Shown: positions 22,832 through 34,426 of the stretch, in pieces | Layout: every line of letters starts with the position of its first letter | Numbering within the stretch: position 1 is the stretch's first letter | Notes under the pieces: generated by a model | What the model was told of the DNA's origin: nothing | Database searches by the model: none | Seen by the model: only the letters and a program-made list of their open reading frames with translations | NCBI GenBank assembly: GCA_032358255.1 | Contig: JAULBX010022852.1 | Span: 1 to 64,000 of the forward strand | DNA length: 64,000 nt | DNA from: Heterotrichella gracilis | Taxonomy: Eukaryota > Sar > Xanthophyceae > Tribonematales > Xanthonemataceae | Reading direction: 5' to 3' | Program-made: the position numbers and the translations under genes

Positions 22832-25662
22832 CTAAGCATCACCCTCCACGCTCTTGCCTACCGCCACGAGCGGCCGCTGCGGCACCTTGATGGTGAAAAG
22901 ATCAGTAGCAGCAAGCACGTTCCTGCTGCCAAAGGTATCCGCAGCCTCGGCCACCAGCTGGTTCTGGTCCCTGGAGTTGATCCCCCCGCGGATCTGCCAG
23001 TCGTGCTGGTGGAAGGTGTAGCGCGCAGAAAAGTGGGTGAGGACCAGCAAGCGGGCGGCAATGCGGGCTGCGAACGCGCCCGCCATGGCTGCGGTGCTGT
23101 GCTGGGCGATGGCTGCTTTCTCCTCCATGCCGCGCGTGAAGGTGGCCTCGTGGGAGAGCACGTCGGCGCCATGGGAGACGCCTGGGAGGTGGGGGCAGGG
23201 GAAGGGTTATCAAGGGTTTCAAGGGTGTGTGTGGTGGGGTCAGGGAGTGTGGGAGGGCACGTCGGCGCCCCAGGCAACATGTCAGGTGCACCTGGCGGGG
23301 TGTGTGCGAGCCCCAGGGGTTGCGGTAAGGAGGTAGGGAGGAGGAAGGAAGATTGCACGCCAGCATTGCAGATGCCACACAGGACACCACTCCCATGCAG
23401 GTTTCGCAATCCCTGCCGCACCTGCTATCCCCTCAGAATCGCACGTATCCCCAAGCAGCACCACCCTCCTCCCGGCGCGCGCCACCCCCTCCACCACCCC
23501 CTCCACCTCCTCCGCCACCGCCCCGCCCCCCCCCTGGCGCAGCCACCCAGACAGCTGCTCGGGTGTCACCCCCCTGGCCTCAGCCCGCTGGAGGTCGCCA
23601 GGCGAAACCTGGTCTGCCTCCTGGAATACGTACCCCCAGCAGGGTAACCGGTGCTGCAGGGGTGCTGCGGTCACCTTGAGGCCCGGCTCGGCTTGGATGG
23701 TCCAAATGGGGCTGCCTGACAAGGGGGGGAAGGGAGCAGAAAGCTATAAAAAAAACTGCAAGGAGTTTCTTATTTTATTCTTGTCTTTGATTTTTCATTT
23801 ATTACTTCATTTACTTCATTTATTATCCTTAATGAAGCTCCATCTGGCTGGTTGGGGTGCTCCTGTGTGAGCTTTTTGGCTTGCACGGGTACCCCCTAAT
23901 TCCGCCACTTTGGGTTCCTTTGCCGTTGTGACCATGCATTTGGAGTCTGCAATCGCCTCATCCAACGCACCTTTCCCAGCATCCGGCGCCTGTGCCGCAA
24001 ACATGACCGTCTGCAGCGAGGGGTCCACAGGGCGGGGCGGGTGCGCGGCCGCCCTGTCCCTCACCAGCGCATGCACCACCAGTGGCATGGGGGGGCGCAG
24101 GGCACCGATCTGGATGGACACCCCCAGCAGCCGCTGGATCTCTGCAAGGGGCAGAATGGGTTGGGGGGTGGTGATGGGGAGGGAAGTGGTGGCGACAGGT
24201 GGGGGCAGAGGCGCCACACATGGATGAGTATTCAAACCAACATCAGAATCCTGCAATTGGATGGGCGTTTAACTGTGCAGAGTACGCCAGGGATTTAGGT
24301 TGTAGGATTGAGAAATTCATCCCCGCCCCCCACCAGGGCCCCCGTACATGTGCTGCGGCTCCCCAGCCAGTGGCCAGCATGCAACATTAGAGTTTAGGGT
24401 TTAGGTCAGGCCCCATCCCTCACCTGGGGGCCCGTAGATGTGCAGCGGCTCCCCTGTAAGAGGGGTGCCTTGGCGCAGGTTTCCAATGAGGCGGATCACA
24501 CCGGGCAGGCCGAAGCAGTGGTCGCCGTGCATGTGGGTGATGAAGATCCTGAGAAGAGGGGGGGAGGGGAGGATTTTGAATTTTGGCACCTTCGAGCAAT
24601 TCAATACTTTCATTTGGATTTACTTTTAGTTCCATGGACACACTATCCATTGTAAGATTTGTTATTCCTTTGACGCTTGCATTGAGGGAACCCCATAATG
24701 TGTTCACACGAATAGGTAGTGTGCGTGTGCACGTGCATGATGGACTTCCTTGGGTGGGTGCGGCAACGGGACCTTGGCTAGGGTCCATGAGGCATTTGCA
24801 AGTGGAACCCTATAGGCATAGCCAAGCACCCACCTCTTGACAACCGCTGCGTCCATGCGCGCCTTAGTCATCTGCGAGTAGGTCCCCTCCCCGCAGTCAA
24901 CAAGGTACATCCGCCCCGGCAGGCGCATGGCAATGCACGACACATTACGCCGGCCAGTTGGGGCACCTGAGATGGAGGGGGGGGAAAGCGATGAACAGGC
25001 TACCGCAGGTCGAAAGAGCCAATGCCAACATTTGTACGGTGCGGTATCCAGACCCCAGGCGAGACATGCGACAAAACACTGTGTGATAAACAAGCAGCCT
25101 TGAGGGTGCAAAGGTATCAGGAAAATTACCAAGCAAGTTAGCTGGTTACATGCATTCCAGCAAAACAGCCAGGTTAGCAGTCTTGCACATGCGGCGCCAG
25201 GAAAATGCATACCCCTTGTGAATGAACACAGCAATCACTAAAATAATCCGTACCTGATGAGGTCCCCAGCCATGTGACTGCCATCCCCGTTTCTGTGGCT
25301 GGGTCTTCCACAGCCGGCGCCTCCACCGACTCGGCCTCCGAGTCTGACTCAGAGTCCGAGGGAACTCCATCGTCCTCTGGGTCCAGCAGCTCCCCTGTCT
25401 CCTCCCCTAGCTCTTGTTCAGTGGCGTACCCCCTTTCGGGAGCCAGCGTGGCGGGGTGGGAGGTGCGGGGACGGGAGGCAAGGAGGGCGAAGGAGGCCCG
25501 GGTGGTGGTGTGGTGGGGTTGTAGGTAGTGGGGTGAGCTGGTGGAGGTGGTGGGTGGTGGGGTGGTGGGTGGCGGTCTGACCATGCCCCATGTGGCAGTG
25601 GGGATTGCCGAGGTGGGTCGGTGGGTTAGGCGGTGCAAGGGGGAGTTTGTAAGGGCTGCCAT
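22832..25662 (-). CDS. tRNase Z (tRNA 3' endonuclease), probably organellar
   Basis: Six exons in transcription order: 25662-25254, 24966-24834, 24548-24424, 24141-23971, 23715-23422, 23181-22832 (1482 nt, 493 residues). The enzyme cuts the 3' trailer from pre-tRNAs. The metallo-beta-lactamase motif THMHGDH sits at residues 185-191, preceded by [18 protein letters not shown] and YLVDCGEGT and followed by a [13 protein letters not shown] strand, the metal-binding GDT, SHEATF and LTHFSARY, so all ligand positions look intact. The catalytic motif in the first half and the single-domain size indicate the short form. About 120 extra N-terminal residues, rich in Thr, Pro, His and then acidic Ser/Glu runs, suggest a plastid or mitochondrial targeting peptide as in plant TRZ2, but I cannot tell which organelle. 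It is divergent from USB1. Confidence 0.92.
25148..25187. repeat. Short dispersed repeat, copy 1
   Basis: ACATGCATTCCAGC followed by AAACAGCCAGGTTAGCAGTC matches 57868-57907 over about 38 bases with a handful of differences. A shorter relative (ATGCATTCCAGC then GTGCAGTCTG) lies at 58521-58543. This copy is in tRNase Z intron 1; the others are in introns of the SMAP gene. No ends or coding part can be defined. Confidence 0.5.
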
Positions 25663-26544
25663 GGCTGGGGAGGAGACACACCCCTGGTGGTGTGTGCTGG
25701 CTGACGGTATGCTGTGTTGGTGTGAGAGCTGGGAGGTGGGGGCTGCAACTTGTGAAACTACCTTCCTGCGAGTGTCAAATCAGATTCGCTGTTGGCAGGA
25801 CGATACCAAGCTGTATCACAACAGACTGTTGCCTAACAGTGTTCGCAGCACCAGCACTAGAATTATGCAAATACTGCTCAATGCAACGTTGCACGTGCTG
25901 CAGCTCTAATAAAACACTCACATAACCACTATTTGTATTACTCTGTTGTGCTGTGGGAGCCTACCTTAAAAAAGCAGCTTTCGGAAGCCGTGCCTAACAA
26001 TGCATGCATATGCACCACAACGCACCAGCCACGCTGCCAGGCGCAGGTCAGTTTCCGGAAGCGCATGACAACCACTGAATGTGTCTCGTATTGCACATCG
26101 TGCGCTGCGCTTCTCAAGTATCGACCGTTTGGGTGCGAGCAACTGTGTAGTGTGTGGTGTGGTGTGAAGAGCTAGATGCCCACTAGTGTTTTCACGCCCG
26201 CACGCGTACCGGAGAATGAACTGGCAATGTGTAGGAATACTGCAATTCTTCCTAGGCTGCGGTGAACTCGTGTCTAGCTGTTGGCGAGTCGCAGTATCTG
26301 CGAAGAAGAGTTATGCATGCCTTGAGGCGGCGAAGAGCGGAAACGTGAGTTGCCAGGTGGCAGGCGTGGAGGAACCAAAAGTTTTACCGCCATCGCCAGG
26401 AATCAATACTGCACTGGGCGAAGCTTCAAAACACATTCTTTTGCACCAACCCTGCAAGTATTGCTTCGCCAGCGTATGTCCTTGCTTCGATCCACTAGAA
26501 CGGCCGTTGATGTACATGCATGCATAATAGGGTGCATATATGCA
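25663..26544. promoter_or_regulatory. Region between divergent tRNase Z and USB1 starts
   Basis: About 880 bases. The right end carries GCATGCATAATAG and a TATATGCA run just before the USB1 start at 26545. Purine-rich GGTGG runs at the left border the tRNase Z start. No separate gene is supported; a bidirectional promoter role is inferred from arrangement. Confidence 0.3.
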
Positions 26545-28264
26545 ATGGAGTGCTTAGCCCAATATAGCTCTGACGAGTCTGAGGATGAAGCACCCGCTGC
26601 AAAGGAAAAATCCCATCTTCCCTCTGTCAGCAAAAGACCTAGACTGGGGGTTGCCCTCCCTTCAGCACAGCAGCTTCTAGAGGGCTCATTCGACACATTC
26701 CCTGTTCTGCAACAAGGTGCACCCCCTCCACTTCACGCCAGGACAGTGCAAAACGGTAAGGCACACGTCTTCTGTATTACTTTGTGACAACCTGTCTTTC
26801 AGCTGCCATCTATGTCTAGTTGATGGTTCAATCCCAAACTGTCAACGCCATACAAGCACTGCCTTGACTGCTTTTGCTGGCACCAGGTGCCTCGCTAGCA
26901 CAGCTGCAAACAGACCACCTGGGAAAGGTCAGGAGCTTTGCACACGTGGAGGGCAACTACGCAACAACTGTTTACATACCAGGTTGGTGTTGCGTGTTCT
27001 TAGATCTTATTCTCATGAACTGAGATGTCCGATGTGGGCGTTTCTTATAAAAAAAAATTTATTGCGCACTGCAGTGAAGTTTGGCGGGATCCCGCACAAG
27101 CAACTGGAGGAGCTATTTGTGCAGGTACGCATCCAACAAATCTAGCCTTGTAATGCGTGAATTTTTCTTGCACCCCCAAGCATTGTGTCATACCAAGGGT
27201 CCGGCGCATACCTCAATAATGAAATGGCTTGCCAGCACTGAACTCAAAGGCTGCGCTGTGCTCATTGCAGATCAAAGAGGAAGTTTCTGGGCTGCAACCT
27301 GTAATAGAAAACATGTCGAGCCAAGCTGAGGTATGTGCCTGGTGCCCTTCCTGCTACCACACGCCCTCCAGCTCTAGGTGGACAGCTCACAGTGGCGGGC
27401 CTGATTGTACAGGAGCAGTTATTGGACAGTGGCTTCCCCCAGGCGGCACACTACCACTTGAGCCTGTCACGGACCGCGCCCATCAAGTTCTACCAAATAG
27501 AGCCGCTTGTGGCTGAACTGCGGCCAACACTGCGAGGCTCCACCAGGTGAGTAAATAGCGAGTCGCTAGAACTTGTGCGAGTGGTCACGCATGCTTGGCG
27601 AGGCTATATAACGCTCGTATGCTGTGAGGAAGGCAGTGGTCTGTTTCTGATGCCAGGATGTGCTGGACTTGCAGCTTCCCTCTGCAGTTTGAAGGCTTGG
27701 AAGTGTTTGTGAATGATGATAGAACAAGAACTTTTGCAGCAATCAACGTTGGCATAGGGCTGAGAGAGGTGAGTGCATCGCTGTGCATATTGACTTCCAC
27801 CCTGCACAAGGCCCAACCTCCTTGCAATTTGACTCCCAAGGTGTGCCAGGTCTGTCAGCTCATTACTCGAGTAGACAAAGTTGCCAAATCACAAGGCTTG
27901 CCTACGTATTACAAGGTGAGGCGACTCTACACTTCCTACTGCAAAACTGTTCGGTGCATCCGGCAACAGAATCACTGTCCAACCCGCAGCTGGTCCCACA
28001 CCACTGGTGCCCTTAAGACCCAGGTTGTTACTGCTAACTAAAAACTACTGTGATTTTGACCTTGTGCGGTGCTGGCAGCAGGACCCGAAGCCTCACGTGT
28101 CTTTTGCGTGGGTGGCTGGTGATAAGGAGAGTGAACTGCGTGCAGCACTGGCAACTCTAATCAAGGACAGAGCACATGATTACTCAGGGTTCCAAACACA
28201 GGTGTGCAAGTCGGGGAAAATCCATGCCATAACTGCGTACTTCTCGACAAAAAATAGGCACTGA
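26545..28264 (+). CDS. USB1: U6 snRNA phosphodiesterase USB1
   Basis: Eight exons keep phase: 26545-26755, 26914-26982, 27075-27124, 27271-27330, 27413-27546, 27657-27768, 27850-27915, 28082-28264 (885 nt, 294 residues). USB1 is a 2H phosphoesterase that trims the oligo-U tail of U6 snRNA in the nucleus and leaves a protected 3' end. Both catalytic H-x-S motifs are present: HLS at 145-147 (in YHLSLSRT) and HVS at 239-241 (in PHVSFAWVAGD). The start MECLAQYSSDESEDEAP matches the acidic serine-rich USB1 N-terminus, and VRSFAHVEGNYATTVYIP, FVNDDRTRTFAAINV and the end TQVCKSGKIHAI match the human protein in order. The last exon reads through a GT at 28201 to the stop at 28264, which keeps the conserved tail. 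Length is close to human (265). Confidence 0.92.
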
Positions 28265-28716
28265 TAGCAGGGCGTGCGCAGGTGAACGTCATTGAATGCA
28301 GAACCGGTCAGCGTCGACATGTTGTATGGTCAGCACCGCGCCAACGGTGATACCCAAACATGCTATGCGCGCTGCATCAGTGCAGCCACTACGTGGTCAT
28401 CGGATGGGGACGTGCCTGGTGGTACGCCCCAGCCACAAAAATCCGGCTAAACTGTCCAGGTGCGCAGTGGTTGATATGGCGGGGCTCCTGTGAATGGTGT
28501 GCTAACGCGTGTCACCTCCCCGGGTCCCCTCCTCCTCCCTCCACGCCATGCAATCTGCTCAGCATGCCTTTGCCGTCCTAGCAGTTGTTGACCTGGGCTG
28601 CGTTGGGGTGCAGGGCTGATGGAGCTTGCAGGGCTATCAACCCCCTATCAATCCCAGCTGGACACCATTGCTGCACAACATTGCCATGCGCCGCTGCCAC
28701 CGCACTCGCTGTGCAC
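28265..28716. other. Convergent intergenic region of USB1 and RER1
   Basis: About 450 bases between two stop codons facing each other. Open stretches exist on both strands but none resembles a family or has splice partners. I see nothing else. Confidence 0.4.
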
Positions 28717-29629
28717 TCACTTGGAGTCCTTCTTGGGCGCTTGCCCACTGCCCTTGTACTTCTGGCAAGGACACAACACCCCACGTTGATTTGTGCCGCT
28801 GGGCATGCGGGTGACTTGTTGATCAAAGAGGAGCTTGATTCAGAGCCATGGGGTATATTCAGTGACTAGCAGTGGGTACTAGGTTGGTCAGATGAGTGTC
28901 CTTGAGCCATGACCACGAGTGCGCGGCAGTGGACGTAACAAACCATGACAATGTGTAACAGCAGTGGCTCTATTACCTTCTTGCCGAGGGTGAATGGGAT
29001 GTACTTGTACTTGATCATGTGCCGTATTTGGCGCTTCATGGTCACCAAGAAGAGCACCAGCCAGTACATGAGCAGGATGGGCCAGAACACCGGCACGTCG
29101 AAGATGGGGAAGAAGGACATGACGAACCCAATCAGGAACGCCTTTGTTGACGAATACCTGCACACACGCAGCGGTCAGTGAGCTGCCATATGCATGCATA
29201 TTGACGCATTGCACATCAAAGATGTGTTCCTCAGCCAAGGTGGTGCAAAAGCCAGATAAGGAGGAAGTGCAACAAGTGCTTTGGTTGAAGGGTTACACAC
29301 CAGAATTTGAACTCTGGCAACCTCCTTGCGAAAGGCCTGAACTCGTCATCCTTCCTTGATGGCAGCGTGGGTGCCTCTAGCTCAGGGTCCACTTGAGGGG
29401 AGAGGAACCCAAGCAGCAGGTTGAGGTTGTAGATACCCAGCGCGTATGTGATGATGTAAAACCCTTGCAGCAGGTACACCCTGAGGGCGTATACTAGCAG
29501 GACTGCCAGCCACCCCAACCACCTGTAGGTCACTAGTGGAGTACTCTTATCGAGTAAGATCTGTAGTTTTTGTGGGACTGTAAAAGAACTCGGCCCTGTG
29601 CTGACACCGTTGGTGTTCATACCGTCCAT
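28717..29629 (-). CDS. RER1: RER1 ER retrieval receptor
   Basis: Three exons in transcription order: 29629-29301, 29157-28977, 28761-28717 (555 nt, 184 residues, usual length about 190). RER1 is a four-helix membrane protein of the cis-Golgi that returns ER membrane proteins in COPI vesicles. Diagnostic strings: [74 protein letters not shown] and [20 protein letters not shown]. The short last exon encodes [14 protein letters not shown], a basic tail of the kind that follows the Tyr-Ile-Pro-Phe motif in plant RER1. The start is the first of two methionines (MDGMN) that give a normal short cytosolic N-terminus. Confidence 0.95.
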
Positions 29630-30245
29630 ATTGGGCAGATCACTGGCTGCAACGGCTGATCAGCCTTTTGAGTGGTTTGGAGTGCAAAGTCTGCAAAGGA
29701 GCAACGTCTCTCAACAAGTGGATAATAAAATGCCACCGAGGTCGGCTTTCTACACGGACTGTGAAAAGAGAGCTTGCAAACGTGAGTCACAACACACAAC
29801 CAGTCGTGCCTACAGGTCAGGAGAATCCTACAATGGCGACATGAAAAGTGCTGAAAAGTGCCAGACAGCGCCCAGGCCAGTACGGTGCAGCCGAAGATAA
29901 GCGACCTCAGGTTCTGAAGCACTGCAAGGACACCACAACTTGAGGCTCAAGCCTGTTAAAAGCCAATGGCATCCTTTGGCCCAAAGTTTGGGGTCCAATC
30001 CAGGCCTAGAAAACGGCCAAGTAGGCGGGGAGGTCAAGGCCTAGCATGCAAACCGGTCAAGTGTAAACCGGTGCTTATTTGCTACGCAAGCTGCAGCAGC
30101 TCTCAAAAACCTTCATCAGACAGCCTGCGCACAACTTACACCTTCACTTGCAAACCCAGCCTTGTGTCTGTCTGTCTTGAGCGTTGCACCTGGGCAGCGT
30201 CACTTTGTGCAAGCTTGCTGCGGGAAACCTCGGAAGCACAAGGAG
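29630..30245. promoter_or_regulatory. Region between divergent RER1 and ATG3 starts
   Basis: About 615 bases between head-to-head start codons. No TATA box is evident. Short open stretches occur but have no family match. Shared promoter function is inferred from arrangement only. Confidence 0.3.
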
Positions 30246-33200
30246 ATGGACGGAATACGACACGCGCTCCACGAGACGTTCAAAAGCACGGCCGAGAAGT
30301 TCATCCCCACTCGGTCACAGTCGGGGTTCCGGGAACAAGGGGTAGGGTCGACCACTGGGCACCTACTGGGCGTTGATCCCCGTGTGGAGACTGTTATTCC
30401 ATAACGCGCTGGCTTTTGCAGGTGCTGACGCCGGACGAGTTTGTGGTTGCTGGGGACTACCTCGTGCGCATCTGCCCGACGTGGTCTTGGTGAGGCACTG
30501 CCTTGCTGTATGCATGCATATGTCCGAGCATGCTATGTGTACCCATGTGTCGTACAAGGTGCAAGGCACATAAAGAGGTTGTGCACTCACTGGGCGACAG
30601 AGAAAGACAGTCATGTTGCCTGAACCTTTTGTTTTTGGTGCAGGGAAGCCGGCGACCCCAAGAAGGCAAAACCGTACCTCCCCAAGGACAAGCAATACCT
30701 TGTCACACGGAACGGTAGGATCCACAGAAAACACACTCATGGACAGCCCATGCATGTATCCCAGCTCCCCAAAACAACCCATTTTGGTCCACAGAGGTGG
30801 CACTGATCAGTTGCTTCCATATGCTGCTCTTTTGCAACCCACGTGGCGGTAGGCCCTCAAATGGCTGACCCTCTGCTGTGTGGCCCCAGTCCCCTGCCTG
30901 CGGCGCGCAGCCACTGTGGAGCAGTACGGCGGCCAGGCGGGGGAGCTGCTGGACGTGGGGGGCGACGAGGAGGGCTGGGTCACAACCAGGGACACAGGCA
31001 AGCTGCACACACCCTAAACCCTACACCAACCCTACACCTATAGAGCCAGGCTAGCTACCAGCCTTGCAAAACGAGGTGTCTGTGGGACTGAATTAGTCCC
31101 ATTTCTATTTTTACTGGCGGCGCCAAGCAGTCATCCTGACTGCTTCCTTCCCAGACTCTAACACTTGAACCCTAACTTCACCCCTGCTCCCAGCTGACTG
31201 CATCCATCCCTAACCCTTCCACCCTAATCCCCCACCCTTACCCAGGCGCCGGTGCCGCTGGCAGCATCGAGGACATTTCCTCCGAGGTGCCGCACAGCGC
31301 ATCCCCGCTGGGGGACTCCGTGGCGAGCATCGTGGGTGACGAGGACGTGCCAGACATCGATGACCTGGACCTGGAGGACGATGCGGAGCCAGACGAGGTG
31401 GGTAGGGTCTAGGGGTGTAGGGTGCAGGGTTGAAGGGTTGTAGGGCGATGTGGGAGATAGACGAGGTGGGTAGGGTCTAGGGTTGTAGGGTTTAGGGTGA
31501 TGCAGAGCCAGACGAGGTGTGTAGGGTTACAGGGTGCAGGGTGATGCGGGAGAGAGATGAGGTGTGTAGGGTTTAGAGTGTAGGGAATCATCCAACAACA
31601 GCAGCACTATCACCCATGCATAGGGTCAATGCAGCATGCGTGTGAAGGAGGTTTGGGATCACATGGGATTATATCAGCTCTTGGCGCCGGCGACCCGCCA
31701 TGCCCTGCCATGCTAGATCATTGGGCTGCTACACACACAGGCGGGCACTGCCCCTATCACTGATCATGCGCATAGTGCGCCGCCCACCGCTCCCACCCTC
31801 CACCTCATCCCACCGCACCCACCCACCCACCTCATCCCACCGCACCCACCCCCTACCTCATCCCACCGCAAACCCTAAACCCCGCAGGCCGCCCTCCCCG
31901 AGGCCGTCCCTGACGACGACATCCTTCGCACGCGCACCTACGACCTCATGATCACCTACGACAAGTACTACCAGGTGCCCAGGTTCTGGCTGTCGGGCTA
32001 TGATGAGCAGCGGCACCCGCTGCAGCCGGTCAAGGTGCGCACCAGCGCGCTGTGGTGCATTGCACTCGCCTTGCTTAACAAGAAAGCACACCTCACGATG
32101 TGATCATGTAACAGTACTTGCCACGAAGTTACGCTTCATTTTGCGATGGGCGTCGCAGTAGGTGCGCACCATTGCTTGACGCTGCGTTACAGTGCATTCA
32201 AGATTACCCATTACATGCTTGGCACGACATTACCTTGGCTCTCTGTGGCCAGCTGAGCGTAACCGGGTCCAAAAAAAGCGCATATTATGTTACATCACGT
32301 TTCACTGCGTCTCGGCCTGTGATCCTGCCATCACCCTCGCTCACCCTCGAGGACTCGTGTGAGAATCGTTCTGCACAAGAACCGTTGACCCATCACCCTG
32401 ACCCCCAACCAGTGAATTGTTGCTGCTTGTTTTGCAGGCCCTTGAGGACGTGAGTGAGGAGCATGCGCGCAAGACTATCACCATCGACCCCTTCCCGCAC
32501 GGCTCCGTCCAGGTGGCGTCCATCCACCCCTGCAAGCACGCGCACACAATGAAGCGGCTGGCAGACCACATGGCGGAGGGGGGGGTGGAGATCACTGTGG
32601 ATGGGTGCGTGTGATGGGTGTTCTGGGGGGTGGTCTGGGGGGTGCGTGTGGGTGGTGGGGTGGTCCGCAGAGTCACGATTGGTATGGCCACGGTGGCTTT
32701 CAATGGAAGTAGAAAAATGCTTAAAAATACTGGTCGAATGCTCAGGGGATTATGATGAAGGAAGCTACCTTATGCCGCATGGGAAAACCAATCACTGCCT
32801 GAGGGTCCATGGCAGTAGCTGGGTTGCATGGTACCGGGGCCTGGCCAACCCCTGTCTGCTAGGAATAGCAGTGACGGCACCATTTGCTGTGGTGCCAAGC
32901 GTCACAGCGCCGCAGGCATAGGGTATTCCTGCTGCGGCTTGATAAAACCCTAAATCCTAATCGTTCCCTGTGTGTTTGGTGCAGGTACCTTGTGCTCTTC
33001 CTCAAGTTCATCGCGTCAGTGGTGCCGACCATCGAGTGAGTTCCATGCACCCCACATGCACCTCCTGTCAGGGGTTGATCTGTCTTGTTTTTGCGCCATC
33101 CTGGCGTGTGTGTGGCCCAGCTGCAGTGCTTGCGTTGGCACTGTGATGAGCGTGCACTGCGTCAAGTGCACACTGCACCTCACATGTACCATATCTGGTT

Positions 33201-33344
33201 AATAAGAGCCGGGCTTTGTTGCAGCCAACCCCATATATACCCCCTGGTCAATTGCAGCCTGGCTGTGTTGCTGGGGTTTACGCAATTAAGTATTGAGTGC
33301 GGTGCCGCAGGTACGACTACACCATGTCGGCTGGAGGTCAATGA
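30246..33344 (+). CDS. ATG3: ATG3, E2-like enzyme of ATG8 lipidation
   Basis: Nine exons keep phase: 30246-30341, 30422-30489, 30644-30714, 30890-30997, 31246-31397, 31888-32034, 32438-32604, 32985-33035, 33311-33344 (894 nt, 297 residues). ATG3 accepts ATG8 from ATG7 and passes it to phosphatidylethanolamine on the phagophore. Conserved strings in order: [50 protein letters not shown], an acidic flexible region, [50 protein letters not shown] with catalytic Cys246, and [20 protein letters not shown]. The intron after exon 4 is GC-AG (AG|GCAAGC). Intron 5 holds extra copies of the exon 5 end. All key residues are present. It is divergent from RER1. Confidence 0.96.
31440..31590 (+). repeat. 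Three copies of ATG3 exon 5 end with donor
   Basis: The exon end GAGCCAGACGAG|GTGGGTAGGG (anchor GACGAGG at 31392) recurs at 31460, 31511 and 31556 (spacings 68, 51, 45). The 31511 copy keeps GATGCAGAGCCAGACGAGGTG almost intact. TAGGGTCTAGGG and TAGGGTTTAGGG words lie between them. Use of the first donor keeps frame with exon 6. Confidence 0.85.
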
Positions 33345-34426
33345 TGGGCGGGCCGTGATCTGAAGTTCAAAGGTGCCTGGAGTGCGCCCGGGCGTTTTCA
33401 AAACCAAAAAACATGGCTTCAGCTTTATGCCTTTTTTTGTGGGGGGTGGGGTGGGGAGGGGCATAGCCTCAGGGGGACTGGGGGAAGGGGATGTACATTA
33501 GGAGCCAACAGGTTGGATGACATGCACTGTGGGGTCGCACAGGGGCACAAAGGGTCTGGCATGACGCTTGGATCTTTCGCACACACTTGCATCTGCTAGC
33601 ATGATCATCATCCAAGTTGGCACTGCAAAGCTGTGTGGAGGTGGCACTGCCACACATAGCATGACGGCAGTGAATGCACGCAAGAGGACTGTAGCATGAT
33701 GCCCACACAGTGGTATTTGGTCTTACTTTGTATCAGGGTCTTTTGATACTGTGTTGCTTGGAGATATTGCCAATGACACATCAACAGCACTTGACAATGT
33801 CTGCATAAAGGTTGACGTTGACAAAACAATAAATCATTAAATGAAAGGCATGCAAGGCAATGCCACACTGCAGCCTACTGAAATCTGCACACCGTGTGCG
33901 GCACAGAATCTGATCTGAATGCAAGGTTACATGTCAACGGATCGTTCGGTTCCCCCCACAGAAGCGCTGCGGGGGAGGGAAATGAGGGGCCGCAGTTGGA
34001 AGGCACCACCCCACATGGTTGCTCGAGTGTGCCTGGGTTGGGCATATGGCCGGGGTGACATTTACACAATCATAAATTTAGATGCGTTTGTGTGTACGCT
34101 GTGGCCAGCTAAGGACACAAGCAATAATTAATGCTTGCAAAGGAAACAGTCGGCCGTCAACATGGACCATTAAAAATAATGCATGAAAACTTCTTGAACA
34201 AGGCATGCATGCATTGACAATGACGTTGTGCCCGTTGCTCTTCTGTCTCATTCTGTAAACAGTCAACCATTTGTTTCTTGTCAGCAGATACTTCGACAAC
34301 AGGCCAATGGCATGCATGGGCAGCGCCGCATCAATAGACGCCCCTCAGATGCCCAGCAGTATATAATCCCGTGGTCGCCAATATCCTGTTTTGGCGCCAC
34401 TTCCTGGCAGCATGTGCGTGAGGCTG
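33345..34426. other. Convergent intergenic region of ATG3 and LUC7
   Basis: About 1.1 kb, partly AT-rich, with GCATGCATGCAT near 34204. The right end abuts the short last exon of the LUC7-like gene. No other gene is supported. Confidence 0.4.

Noticed and set aside
28296-28869. Possible small genes between USB1 and RER1 on the plus strand
   Set aside because: The open stretches overlap the RER1 last exon on the opposite strand and match no family.
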